Shown: positions 44,671 to 57,309, counted from the stretch's first letter. The stretch is 64,000 nucleotides of DNA from Lactarius indigo (GCA_025766275.1 JAFKAC010000022.1:558001-622000); one strand, 5' to 3'. Notes: generated from the sequence alone by a model not told the origin. A program made the numbers and translations.

Positions 44671-46979
44671 CCTCATCCAGGAAGTATATCTGACATTGGT
44701 TTCGACGCTACGTTCACTTCGCCAATTCGTTCGGACGAGATCACTTTTGATCTATGGAATGACGCACGCTCCTTGCGTGTCTACCGTTGAGACCGAACGA
44801 AAATGCCGGGTATCACTAGCGTTGCGGTGGCCTTTATGACAGTCTTCGAGAGTCACCGCCTTACTCTCCTTGCTTCGGTATGGCGGTAGGAGAGAAGGGA
44901 ACCAGCGCATAGTGCAGGGAAGTGTACTATAGTAATAGGCGGGCGAGAGAAAACAACTAAGCTGGCAGACTACATAGAGAATGGGTGGAAGTGCGAAGTA
45001 CTTCTCGATCCGAGATGAAGGGTTCGCGTTTCTGAGGCGAGGTCGCGACGAGTGGGGCCCTCCCGGGGCGAGCTGATGAAGGTCGAAAAACATGAAGCCC
45101 CATCGTCAATCACTGGGCGTAGCAGGCGGGCGGTTCCTTGAACCGGCCAAGAGCTTGGGAAGACGCCGGACGGTGGCACGAAAAAGAGAAGCGAGCACGT
45201 GCCGGTCCGCTGCCGCCACTCCTTCGTCGCTCCGGCATAGACCGGCCCAAACAGCCAAAGTCTCGGTCGTCTGCCCCGTGCGAGGTGGTGCTCTTCCGGT
45301 ACTTTTTTTATCAGCATGATCGCACCTCTGAGTCATATCTTGCATCCCATTGTCATTTCAACGTCATTATCGGCGTCCCTCTTGATTATCTCCTCGTTGC
45401 CAACATCCCTACCCCAGCGTACAGTAGTTCTGGGTCGGCTTTGCTGGAAGGCGTACAAGGCACCCAAGCACAAAACGGCAATCGTGGATATGCTTGTGAC
45501 GCTAGGCACTCCTGCAACATATTTTTTATTCCCAATTCACTCTCATCGCCGTCATGTTCAACCCGGACGCTAACATACCCCCATTTGTCTTTTTCGATAC
45601 CAGCGCGTGTTTGTATCCCTCGGTCGTTATCAGGAGAACTCTGCCAAAGGCAAGACCAGCCTGAGCGTGGCGCTCACTGATTTGATGGCACTTGCGCCCT
45701 CCATGGCAATTATCTACATGGACGCTACGTGCACTCAGAAAAGAAGGTCCTGATGGAGCTTTTGCAGATTGGGGATATGGTCGAGGTCATGCCGAGTGAC
45801 AAGGTGCCTGCAGACGGAACTGTTGTGCGGGGCAGCTCAAGCATCGATGAGAGTGCCATCACAGGTGAGCCCATCCTGGTTCTCGAGCAAGTTGGTGATT
45901 CCGTGATGGATCGACGGTCGATGGCCTCAGCACGTTCGACATGATGGTCATGCGGGCAGGGAGGGCACCACAATGGCACAGATTGTCAAACTGTCGAGGA
46001 CGCCTAGACGTCCGAGGCCCCAATCGAAGCTTTCGCCGACCGCATCGCCGGCTACTTTGTCTCTACCGTAAAATCTCTCGCGGCGATCATAGTCGGCATG
46101 TGCATTGGGGCGAAGAACGGAATCCTGACCAAGGGCGGAAGTGCGCTAGAGGCGAGTCACAGCCCGAAACGCGTCGTGCTGGATAAAACAGCATTACGGG
46201 CCAAGTTGTGTGCGTGACCGTCGCCGTCCCGGCGGAAGTACACAGTGTGGGTTGTTTCATCGCGCAGACCGATGTGAACTTCTTGACGGGGCTACAGGCA
46301 CAAGACTGCGCTCGTCGTTGTGTGCCAGGTCGGGATTGCACCTGAGGGCGTGTGGGTCGATATGAGTCCTAAGGGCAAGGCGGCAGTCGTTGCGGAGCCG
46401 ATGGAGAAGGACAACAGGGGCGTAGCGATGGTGAGTGTCGGCTCGCTCTTCACGCTAACGGTACGATAAATGCAGGTCGGGGACAGGGATCAACGACTTG
46501 TCTGCGCTCGCAGCGGCTACTGTCGGCATCGCGCTGTCGTCGGGGACGTCCGTAGCGACCGAAGCTGAGGACATCGTCCTGATGCGCTCTGACCTATTAG
46601 ACGTAGTAGCCGCGCTCGGTCTTTAGCAAGATCCGACGCAACCTATTCTGGGCGGGCGTTTACAACGTGCTCGGCATCCCGCTCGCCATGGGCCTGTTCC
46701 TCCCGTTCGGCCTGCACTTGCACCCGAAGATGGCTGGCGCGATGATGGCGGTCAGCGTCATCAGCGTCGTCACGAGCTCGTTGCTCCTCGAGTAGTGGGT
46801 ACGCCCGCCGCAGAGCGTCATGCAGGACGAGGCAGCCGCGCTGGCAGGCTCTGAGCCGCTGTGGGTGACTGCGCGGGGCGGCGGGCGGCGTGTGGGATGC
46901 TGTGCGTGAGATGGTGCGCGTTGGCAGGGGCCGTGCGTCACTGGGCTACACGCAGGTGAACATGGACGATAGTGTGTAA
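44671..46979 (+). pseudogene. copper ATPase pseudogene 1
   Basis: Collinear with CCC2 from the intron 2/exon 3 junction (ATCCAG then ...GACATTGGTTTCGACGCTAC) to the same C-terminal VNMDDSV stop. Exons 1-2 are absent. Damage: many frameshifts; ~200 bp after the second metal-binding domain replaced by the dispersed repeat (44855-45290); the CPC membrane region deleted (join near 46090); the middle of the P/N domain deleted just after DKTA (near 46195, skipping to the GQG region). The TGEP and GDGINDS regions remain recognisable but broken. Not functional. Confidence 0.9.
44855..45290 (+). repeat. dispersed repeat inside ATPase pseudogene 1
   Basis: Same repeat as 3725-4190. Relative to pseudogene 2 it contains ~265 extra bases bounded by the 5-mer TCCTT on both sides (near 44868 and 45130). 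Confidence 0.6.
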
Positions 46980-47399
46980 GATGTGGGTTTCCGCTTGCTT
47001 GCTGTGTTTTTACTACTACTGTGGGAGGTGTAGACGCTATCTATCTGTATTCGCTTTTTCTCCGCGTGTTTTGTCACCCGCGCGGTCAACAACTCTCCCT
47101 TTTTTTATATACTATTTTTTTTTGGTTGTTTCTGTAGTGTTTCGTAGAATGGGACTCTGAAAATGTCGGACTCCGTACGTAGCTAATGGGTATTTGTTTT
47201 TCGCGCCTAGAGAAAATCCTTCACCGTACTCGAACTCTCCATGTCGGCTAGTAGGATGCAGTAACCCCCTCACCTAAGTCTGGCTTTGAAAAGCAAAACA
47301 GTTCTGGGCACGTACGAGGTCGGGCTGTGCGGGCGTTACTGTACCTGCCAAACCCATACAGTACCGTACCTTCGGGCGCCTCTCCTCATTGCTGTTACC
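46980..47399. other. ATPase-pseudogene 3' UTR copy and NLR C leader
   Basis: Carries the same T-rich 3' UTR block and NLR leader as 40068-40543; no gene. Confidence 0.6.
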
Positions 47400-50300
47400 A
47401 TGACTCAGACACCTCCCGAATCTTCCTCTTCTTCCAATTTCCAGGCCATTTTTCATGCTTCCATCAAAGAATATGAGAAGAAGACGAAGAAAGACCTCCT
47501 CCTGCATCCGTTAATGGTCCAGCTGCAGACCTGCAACTCTCCCACCGACATCCTCGCCGTCCTTCAAACTCAAGTCCAGCAGTTCGAGCAATCTACGTCC
47601 GGTGACGACAAACTGACAAAATGGTTGATTCCGACCATCAACGTCCTTTATGCCTTCTCCGCCGCGCTTGGCGAGGGCGTCGGATTAGTGAATCCAATTC
47701 CGACGATCCTTCTACTACGATCTATGATCTGATATCACATCTCTAGGTGTTCTCACCTGCCAAAGTCATTTTCGCTGGTGCCGGAGTCCTCCTCTTGGTA
47801 GCTATTATCTCGGATCTCCCTTATCTGGACTGTTCTGATACCGGACCTACGCAGGCGGCAAAAGATGTCGCTGCGAGCCAAGATGCGCTCATCGACATCT
47901 TCGACCGCATTGAGAGCTTCTTCAGACGGCTCGAGACTTATACTGAGGTGCCGACGACGGAGGCGATGAAGGACACGATCGTAAAGATAATGGTTGAGGT
48001 GCTTGGAATTTTTGGGATTGTGACGAAGGAGATAAAGCAGGGACGAGCGAGTGAGTCAATCACTGATAATATATTGCTTCTCGCTGATAGATATTCAGAG
48101 AAATATTTGAAGAAATTGATTGGAAGGAAGGATGTCGAAGATGCGCTGGCCAGGCTGGATAAGTTGACGCAGCAAGAGGCCCAGATGGCGATTGTACAAG
48201 TCCTGAAAGTCGCACACGATGTCAAGGATGGAGTCGGAATCGTGGGCGACCAAGTCAACGTGGCTATTGAAGGTATGCTCGGCACTTCAGCTATCACAAA
48301 CGCCATGTTAAACTCATACACGTCTAGACGGCAAGGAAACGAAGGCTCTATTGCAACAGACGGCAAACAAGATCGACCAAGAAAACCGTTCGTGACTCTT
48401 TAGCCTCGCTTCTCTTAGTTACCGGACTGAAATGCCGCTTTAGGAAGCCGGGTACGGAAGGATCACCGAGCGTGGCTGTCTCCGCCGGACCCGTCCACCA
48501 ACCAAAATATCGCGTGCACTGCTCAACATGAAGGCACGGCGACATGGTTCTTCCTGGGAAGTCTATTCTTGGAATGGAAATCCAAGTCGACCACCTCCTT
48601 GTTGTGGATCCACGGCAAACGTGCACCCTTCTGTCCATTTACGTTCTCTCAGACCTTGATCGCGTCTGATGATTGTAGCGGGCTCAGGGAAGAGTATCCT
48701 TTGGTTTGTCACCAATTTGTTGTCAGATTCGCCGAACTTACATCACCAAATAGCTCCGCAATCATCCAAGAAATCACAGCGTTGTGGGAGGCTGGATTAG
48801 CCTCGATGGCGTATTTCTATTTTGATTTCCGGGACACCGACAAACAAAACCTCCACAACTTGCTTCCTTCGCTTCTTACACAGCTCTCTGCTTGTTCCGA
48901 CAGTTGTTGCGATATACTCTCCCAAATTTATAGTAAACACGGCGACGGCGCACGTAAGCCCAGCACCAGTGTGCTGGTTGCGTGTCTTAAAGAGATGCTC
49001 GCGTTACCCCCCCAAGGCCCAATCTACATTATCTTGGACGCGCTAGATGAATGCCCCAATACATCTGGAATCCCATCCTCCCGCAAACAAGTCCTTGACC
49101 TCGTAAAGGACCTCGTCGGCCTCCAGCTTTCCAATCTTCATATATGTATCACCAGCCGTCCAGAGGTCGACATCTCCGCCGCACTCGAGCCCCTAGCGTT
49201 TCGGCCGGTCTCGATTCACGAGGAAAGTGGACAAAAGAAGGATATCGAAGATTATATTAGATCTGTTGTCTACGCGGAATCGGATACGGCGATGAGGAGA
49301 TGGAGGGACAAGGACAAGGAGCTGGTTATTGAGACGCTGGCGGATAGAGCCGACGGAATGTAAGCGTACTCTAGGATTTTGAGCACGGTCACTGAGTAAT
49401 TGACAGGTTCCGATGGGTATTTTGTCAACTGGAAGTGTTGCAACATTGCCTTCCGCAGAGCATCAGGCGAACGCTTAATGAATTGCCGAAATCATTGGAC
49501 GAGACATATGAGCGGGTATTAAAGGAGATCGGGTTGGCCAATCGAGACCATGCTCTACGTCTGTTGCAATGTCTCACTGCGGCCGTTCGGCCGCTGCGTA
49601 TCGAGGAGCTCGCAGAGATACTCGCGCTTGACTATGACGAGGCCAAAGGAGCGACACCGAAGCTGAAGGAGGATTGGCGGTGGGAGGATCGACAACGGGC
49701 CGTGCTATCTACATGCTCAAGCTTGATCACCGAAGTCGACAATGGTTATTACCGGGCCATTCAGTTTTCGCATTTTTCGGTCAAGGAATTCTTGACTTCC
49801 GATCGCCTTCTCGCCTCTAGAGGAGACGCCTCGTACTTTCATGTCACTCCCGAACCTGCACACGTGACTCTCAGCCAGGCTTGCTTGGGTATTTTACTCC
49901 AGTTGGACGGCAGCGTTGACAATAAACAAGTCGAAGATAGGTTCCCATTGGCGACATATGCGAGTTGGTATTGGGTGGAGCATGCGCAGTTCGGAACGGT
50001 GTCTTCACACATAGAAGATGGCATGCGACGTCTTTTTGACTCGACCAAACCCCATTTTTCCGCGTGGCTCGAGTTGCACGACATCGACGATCGCCCGCTG
50101 GGGAATCGGTATCCCCTCAAAAGTCCCGGTCATGGATCTCCATTGTATTATGCTTCGTTGTGCGGGTTTCATGACCTCGCAGCGCACATCATTGTCGAGC
50201 ATCCTGAGCAAGTAAATGCGAGGGGTGGTCGTAATTGCAGCCCACTAGTGGCGGCATTGTGCAACAGACACTTTGACGTGGCTGAGCTATTACATCAGCA

Positions 50301-51009
50301 TGGCGCAGTCGTGGATATTGATCTTTCCAATGAAAACCGAACTCCACTGATGCTTGCATCGGCGGATGGACTTGTCGACGTCGCGCGGTGGTTACTCGAA
50401 CATGGCGCAGATCCGGATTCACAACAATCTAATCATTGGACTCCAGTTAATGTGGCCGTAGCGCACGGCCACCTGGAGATTGTTCGGATGTTACTAGGAC
50501 GCGGCGTACGCATCAACGCTGCAACCGACTTAGGCTATACACCATTGCACTGGGCATCGAACAATGGTCACGTGGAGATCGTGAGGCTATTACTCCAACA
50601 TGGGGCGGAAGTCAGCGCCCAGAGTAAGAATTACTCGACGTCATTACATCTGGCATCATCATATAGGGGAAGACTCGAGGTTGCACGTCTACTGCTTGAC
50701 CGTGGCGCGAACTCAAATGTCAAGGACAAGGATGGGCGGACTCCTTTGCACGTAGCGTCATCCCGAGGCCGCACAGAGACCGTGCGCCTGCTGCTCGACC
50801 GTGGCGCGAACTCAAATGCCAATGACAATGGTGGGCGGACTCCTTTGCACCTAGCGTCATCCGAAGGCGAAACGGAGACCGTGCGATTGCTGCTCGACCG
50901 TGGCGCGAGTGCGGGTGCCAAGGACAAGGAAGGAAGGACGCCATTGGAGGTGGCATCAGGAGAGGGAAATAATGTGATCGTACAGATGTTGACGGAGCAT
51001 GGAGGGTAA
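47400..51009 (+). CDS. NLR-like receptor, Goodbye-NACHT-ankyrin (copy C), intact
   Basis: Same nine-exon structure as copy B: 47400-47687, 47747-47797, 47855-48050, 48099-48272, 48328-48387, 48444-48620, 48679-48703, 48754-49359, 49407-51009; 1,059 aa. Starts MTQTPPESSSS. P-loop GKPGSGKS, Walker B YIILDALDEC, SRPEVD. About 9 ankyrin repeats, the last three almost identical to one another (TPLHxASSxGxTETVRLLLDRGA). It differs from B mainly in the ankyrin region and in the linker before it (DDRPLGNRYPLKSPG versus DKPSTTFGYYAERHG). Leader, introns and 3' flank are near-copies of the other units. Same inferred role as copy B. Confidence 0.9.
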
Positions 51010-51535
51010 ATAGATAGAGTTCTATAGGTCACTTTACAACGATATGTCAAGTCACCGTGATAGTATGTGCGATCACTTTTGCCCGTATTCATATAGGCAC
51101 GCTTGGAATGTATCACCCCCACGCTTCCTCGCAGCCATTCTGAAGACTCGGACGTTTCGCACTCTATTTCTGTTAAGTTTACTAGCTTTATTCTCGCCTT
51201 TACCTTACTTCCGTATACATTCTGCCTCAACACGAGTTATTTTGTTTCAGACACTATAGGGGTCTCGCTCGCCCTTTTCCTCCCCTTTCTAACTTCGCAC
51301 CGCATCGCCTTTTGTCTCGGAGACTCGTAAGACTTGTTTACTTTACTCCTTTCCCTTATTTTTATGTCTTTTCTATTGTTTCTCATACATCCGTCGATAT
51401 GTCCTATTGCAGCTAACAATACATTGGTCCTTAAGAGTATTACGTCTTGAACAACATGTAGCGATCAGCGAGAAGATGTGCAAGTGGAGTAGCGCCGGCA
51501 GAGGGTCATTAACTAGGCCTGTGTCCGCCCGCTGT

Positions 51536-53577
51536 CCTCATCCAGGAAGTATATCTGACATTGGTTTCGACGCTACGTTCACTTCGCCAACTCGTTCGGA
51601 CGAGATCACTTTGAACTATGGAATGACGCACGCCCCTTGCGTGTCTACCGTTGAGACCGAACAAAAATGCCCGGTATCACTGGCGTTGCGGTGGCCTTTA
51701 TGACAGTCTTCGGGAGTCACCGCCTTACTCTCCTTCCCGGCCAAGAGCTTGGGAAGACGCCGGACGGTGGCATGAAGAAGAGAAGCGAGCACGTGCCGGC
51801 CCGCTGCCGCCACTCCTTCGTCGCTCCGGCATAGACCGGCCCAAACAGCCAAAGTCTCGGTCGTCTGCACCGTGCGAGGTGGTGCTCTTCCGGTACTTTT
51901 TTTATCAGCATGATCGCTCCTCCGAGTCATATCTTGCATCCCATTGTCATTTCAACGTCATTATCGGCGTCCCTCTTGATTATCTCCTCGTTGCCAGCAT
52001 CTCTACCCCAGCGTACAGTAGTTCTGGGTCGGCTTTGCCGGAAGGCGTACAAGGCACCCAAGCACAAAACGGCAATCGTGGATATGCTTGTGACGCTAGG
52101 CACTCCTGGAACATATTTTTTATTCCCAATTCACTCTCATCGCCGTCATGTTCAACCCGGACGCTAACATACCCCCATTTGTCTTTTTCGATACCAGCGC
52201 GTGTTTGTATCCCTCGGTCGTTATCAGGAGAACTCTGCCAAAGGCAAGACCAGCCTGAGCGCGGCGCTCACTAATTTGATAGCACTTGCGCCCTCCATGG
52301 CAATTATGTACATGGACGCTATGTGCACTCAGAAAAGAAGGTCCTGATGGAGCTTTTGCAGATTGGGGATATGGTCGAGGTCATGCCGAGTGACAAGGTG
52401 CCTGCAGACGGAACTGTTGTGCGGGGCAGCTCAAGCATCGATGAGAGTGCCATCACAGGTGAGCCCGTCCTGGTTCTCGAGCAAGTTGGCGATTCCGTGA
52501 TGGAGCGACGGTCGATGGCCTCGGCACGTTCGACATGATGGCCATGCGGGCAGGAAGGGCACCGCACTGGCACAGATCGTCAAGCTGTCGAGGACGCCTA
52601 GACGTCCGAGGCCCCAATCGAAGCTTTCGCCGACCGCATCGCCGGCTACTTTGTCTCTACCGTAAAATCTCTCGCGGCGATCATAGTCGACATGTGCATT
52701 GGGGCGAAGAACGGAATCCTGACCAAGGACGGAAGTGCGCTGGAGGCGAGTCACAGCCCGAAACGCGTCGTGCTGGACAAGACAGCATCATGGGCCAAGT
52801 TGTGCGCGTGTGACCGTCGCCGTCGCGGCGGAAGTATACCGTGTGGGTCATTTCGTCGCGCAGACCGATGTGAACTTCTTGACGGGGCTACAGGCGCTCG
52901 ACTGCGCTCGTCGTTTTGTGCCAGGTCTGGATTGCACCTGAGGGCGTGTGGGTCGATATGAGTCCTAAGGGCAAGGTGGCAGTCGTTGCGGAGCCGATGG
53001 AGAAGGACAACGGGGGTGTACTGATGGTGAGTGTCGGCTCGCTCTTCGCGCTAACGGTATGAAAATGCAGGTCGGGGGACAGGGATCAACGACTTGTCTG
53101 CGCTCGCAGCGGCTACTGTCGGCATCGCGCCGTCGTCGGGGACGTCCGTAGCGACCGAAGCTGCGGACATCGTCCTGATGCGCTCTGACCTATTAGACGT
53201 AGTAGCTGCGCTCGGTCTTTAGCAAGATCCGACGCAACCTAGTCTGGGCGTGCGTGTACAACGTGCTCGGCATCCCGCTCGCCATGGGCCTGTTCCACCC
53301 GTTCGGCCTGCACCTGCACCTGATGATGGCTGGCGCGATGATGGCGTTCAGCTCGGTCAGCGTCGTCATGAGCTCGTTGCTCCTCAAGTGGTGGGTACGC
53401 CCGCCGCAGAGCGTCATGCAGGACGAGGCGGCGGAGCTTATAGGTTCTGAGCCGCTGTGGATGACTGTGCGCGGGGTGGTGGGCGGTGTGTGGGATGCTG
53501 TGCGTCAGTGGCTGCGCGTTGGCAGGGGCCACGCGTCACTGGGCTACACGCAGGTGAACATGGACGATAGTGTGTAA
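51536..53577 (+). pseudogene. copper ATPase pseudogene 2
   Basis: Same start point, same CPC-region deletion and same DKTA-to-GQG-side deletion as pseudogene 1, so both descend from one already broken copy. It lacks ~265 bp of the inserted repeat. The C-terminal ~107 residues ([18 protein letters not shown] to VNMDDSV) remain open. Upstream frameshifts make a functional pump impossible. Confidence 0.9.
51710..51885 (+). repeat. internally deleted copy of the dispersed repeat
   Basis: Matches both outer parts of 44855-45290 but joins them at a single TCCTT, consistent with deletion between short direct repeats. Confidence 0.55.
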
Positions 53578-53998
53578 GATGTGGGTTTCCGCTTGCTTGC
53601 TGTGTTTTTACTACTACTGTGGGAGGTGTAGACGCTATCTATCTATATTCGCTTTTTCTCCGCGTGTTTTGTCACCCGCGCGGTCAACAACTCTCCCTTT
53701 TTTTATATACTATTTTTTTTTTGGTTGTTTCTGTAGTGTTTCGTAGAATGGGACTCTGAAAATGTCGGACTCCGTACGTAGCAAATGGGTATTTGTTTTT
53801 CGCGCCTAGATAAAATCCTTCACCGTACTCGAACTCTCCATGTCGGCTAGTAGGATGCAGTAACCCCCTCACCTAAGTCTGGCTTTGAAAAGCAAAACAG
53901 TTCTGGGCACGTACGAGGTCGGGCTGTGCGGGCGTTACTGTACCTGCCAAACCCATACAGTACCGTACCTTCGGGCGCCTCTCCTCATTGCTGTTACC
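53578..53998. other. ATPase-pseudogene 3' UTR copy and NLR D leader
   Basis: Nearly identical to 46980-47399, supporting that unit 3 was copied from unit 2 rather than from unit 1. Confidence 0.65.
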
Positions 53999-56891
53999 AT
54001 GTCTCAGACACCTCCCGCATCTTCCTCTTCTTCCAATTTCCAGGCCATTTTTCATGCTTCCATCAAAGAATATGAGAAGAAGACGAAGAAAGACCTCCTC
54101 CTGCATCCGCTAATGGTCCAGCTGCAGACCTGCAACTCTCCCACCGACATCCTCGCCGTCCTTCAAACTCAAGTCCAGCAGTTCAAGCAATCTACGTCCG
54201 GTGACGACAAACTGACAAAATGGTTGATTCCGACCGTCAACGTCCTTTATGCCTTCTCCGCCGCACTTGGCGAGGGCGTCGGATTAGCGAATCCAATCCC
54301 AACGATCCTTCTACTACGATCTATGATCTGATATCATATCTCTAGGTGTTCTCACCCGCCAAAGTCATCTTTTCTGGTGCCGGGGTCCTCCTTTTGGTAG
54401 CTATTTATCCCGGATCTCCCTTATTTCGACCGTTCTGATACCGGACCTACGTAGGCGGCAAAAGATGTCGTCGCGAGCCAAGATGCGCTCATCGAGATCT
54501 TCGACCGCATTGAGAGTTTCTTCAGACGGCTCGAGACATATACTGAGGTGCCGACGACGGAGGCGATGAAGGATACGATCGTAAAGATAATGGTTGAGGT
54601 GCTTGGAATTTTTGGGATTGTGACGAAGGAGCTAAAGCAGGGACGAGCGAGTGAGTCAATCACTGATAATATATTGCTTCTCGCTGATAGATATTCAGAG
54701 AAATATTTGAAGAAATTGATTGGAAGGAAGGATGTGGAAGACGTGCTGGCCAGGCTGGATAAGTTGACGCAGCAAGAGGCCCAGATGGCGATTGTGCAAG
54801 TCCTGAAAGTCGCGCACGATGTCAAGGACGGAGTCAAAACCATGGGCGACCAAGTCAACGTGGCTATTGAAGGTATGCTCGGCACTTCAGCTATCACAAA
54901 CGCCATCGTAAGCTCATATACGTCTAGACGGCAAGGAAACGAAGGCTCTGTTGCAACAGACGGCAAACAAGATCGACCAAGAAAACCGTTCGTGACTCTT
55001 TATCCCCGCTGCTCTTGGTTGCCGGACTAAAATACCGCTTTAGGAAGCCGGGTGCGGAAGGATCACCGAGCGTGGCCGTCTCCGCCGGACCCGTCCACCA
55101 ACCAAAATCTCGCGTGCACTACTCAACACGATGGCACGGCGGCATGGTTCTTCCTGGGAAGTATATTTTTGGAATGGAAATCCAAGTTGACCACATCCCT
55201 GTTGTGGATCCATGGCAAACGTGCGCCCTTCTGTCCATTTACGTTCTCCCAGACCTTGATGGCGTCTGATGATTGTAGCGGGCTCAGGGAAGAGTATCCT
55301 TTGGTTTGTCGCCAATTTGTTGTCGAGTTCATCGAACTTACATCACCAAATAGCTCCGCAATCATCCAGGAACTCACGGCGTTGTGGGAGGCTGGATTAG
55401 CCTCTATGGCGTATTTCTATTTTGATTTCAGGGACACCGATAAACAAAATCTCTACAACTTGCTTCCTTCCCTTCTAACACAGCTCTCTGCTTGTTCAGA
55501 CAGCTGTTGCGACATACTGTCCCGCATTTATAGGAAACACGGCGACGGCGCACGTAAACCCAACACCAGCGTGCTGGTTGCGTGTCTTAAAGAGATGCTC
55601 ACATTACCCGGCCAAGGCCCAATCTACATTATCTTGGACGCATTAGACGAATGCCCTAATACCTCCGGAATCCCATCCTCCCGCAAACAAGTCCTCGACC
55701 TTGTAAAGGACCTCGTCGGCCTCCAGCTTTCAAATCTACATATATGTATCACCAGCCGTCCGGAGGTCGACATCCGAGCCGCCCTCGAGCCCCTAGCACT
55801 TCATGCGGTCTCGATTCATGAGGAAAGTGGACAAAAGAAGGATATTGAAGACTATATCCGATCTGTGGTGTACGCGGACTCGGATACAGCGATGAGGAGA
55901 TGGAGGGACAAGGACAAGGAGCTGGTCATTGAGACGCTCATGGATAGAGCCGATGGAATGTAAGCGTACTCTAGGCTTTTGAGCATGGTTGCTGAGTATT
56001 TGACAGGTTCCGATGGGTATTTTGTCAACTGGAAGTGTTGCAACATTGCCTCCCGCAGAGCATCAGGCGAACACTCAACGAATTGCCAAAATCTTTAGAC
56101 GAGACATATGAGCGAGTGTTGAAGGAGATCGGGATGGCCAACCGAGATCACGCACGACGTCTGTTACAATGTCTCACTGCGGCCGCTCGACCGCTGCGTG
56201 TCGAGGAGCTCGCAGAGATACTCGCGCTTGATTTTGATGAGGCGAAAGGAGCGACACCGAAGTTGAAGGAGGATTGGCGGTGGGAGGACCGACAACGCGC
56301 TGTGCTAGCTACATGCTCAAGCATGATCATCGAAGTCGACGATGGTGGTTCCCGGGTGATCCAGTTTACGCATTTTTCGGTCAAGGAGTTCTTGACTTCC
56401 GATCGGCTCGCCGCTTCTAAGGGAGACGCTTCGTACTTTCATATCATTCCTGAACCCGCACACACGACTCTCGCGCAGGCTTGCTTGGGTATTTTACTCC
56501 AATTGGTCGGCAGCATCGACAATGAAGAAGTCGAAGATAGGTTCCCGTTGGCGAGATATGCGAGTCGGCATTGGGTGGAGCATGCGCAGTTCGGAACGGT
56601 GTCTTCACGCATAGAAGATGGGATGCGGCTTCTTTTTGACTCGACCAAACCCCATTTTTCCGCGTGGCTCAAGTTGCACGACATCGACAATCACTTGACG
56701 ACGTTTGGATATCGCGCCAGACGTCACGGTCATGGACCTCCGCTGTATTATGCATCATTGTGCAGGTTTCGTGACCTCGCAGCGCACATTGTTGTCGAGC
56801 ATCCTGAACAAGTCAATGCGAGGGGTGGTTTTAATCGCTGCCCACTAGTGGCGGCATTGTACAACAGACACTTCAAGGTTGCAGAGCTATT
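53999..56891 (+). pseudogene. NLR copy D, 5' part, split by a LINE
   Basis: Goodbye-NACHT and the first ankyrin repeats are open with the same exon plan as B and C: exon 1 53999-54286, then 54346-54396, 54455-54650, 54699-54872, 54928-54987, 55044-55220, 55279-55303, 55354-55959, and 56007 onward. P-loop GKPGSGKS and YIILDALDEC are kept. The in-frame TAG at 54452 falls in an intron and is harmless. The first intron has donor GCGAAT where C has GTGAAT. The last exon runs into the poly(T) end of a LINE in the second ankyrin repeat (AEL), where a short Phe run and stop follow. The product would lack nearly all ankyrin repeats. Confidence 0.88.
56879..56891 (+). repeat. target site duplication, left copy
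   Basis: TTGCAGAGCTATT, identical to 63333-63345. The last T merges with the poly(T) run. Confidence 0.9.
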
Positions 56892-56914
56892 TTTTTTTTT
56901 TTTTTTTTTTTTTT
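56890..56914 (-). other. poly(A) tail of the LINE
   Basis: 25 consecutive T on the plus strand, i.e. a poly(A) 3' end on the minus strand. An uninterrupted run suggests a young insertion. Confidence 0.9.
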
Positions 56915-57309
56915 GAATCCATTTACGTGCGCCTCAGGGCCTAATACCCTACGTAGCACGAATCTGTATTTTAGAACAAATTGGTAATCTATGCCCGTAT
57001 GACGTTCCGAGTATCAGATGTTCCCCCCACTCCCGGAAGGGAGTGGCTAAGCTTCCCATCAAGCGTTGAGTTTGGAGGGGCGGTTTTGTCGCCTTGGCGT
57101 GAGTTGCGAGCCACTTTGTGAGACTTGCGCGGTCTTGTTTGTGTGTGGTGAGGCTTGCAGCTACGTCTTCCTCTTTGCTCGACGTGTCTTGAATGGACCT
57201 GTGTGGCCCGGCGAGTCGAGGGGATAAATATGGGTGTGTGTGTGGGTGTGTGTTGCGTTGGTGATGGTGGAGTGAAGAGCGTGGTGTCGGGGAGTGTGTG
57301 GTTCTGAGT

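Larger units (their letters stand above)
44671..51535 (+). repeat. tandem duplication unit 2 (ATPase pseudogene 1 plus NLR C)
   Basis: Repeats unit 1 from ATPase intron 2 to the NLR 3' flank. NLR start-to-start distance is 6,856 bp from B to C and 6,599 bp from C to D; the difference is close to the 265-bp gap in pseudogene 2. Confidence 0.85.

Noticed and set aside
44868..45135. A 265-bp MITE insertion with TCCTT target duplication in pseudogene 1
   Set aside because: The independent copy at 3.7-4.2 kb contains this part together with sequence on both sides, so deletion in pseudogene 2 is the simpler reading.
54452..54454. Stop codon apparently truncating the Goodbye domain of copy D
   Set aside because: It is the AG end of an intron present in all copies, so it does not interrupt the coding sequence.
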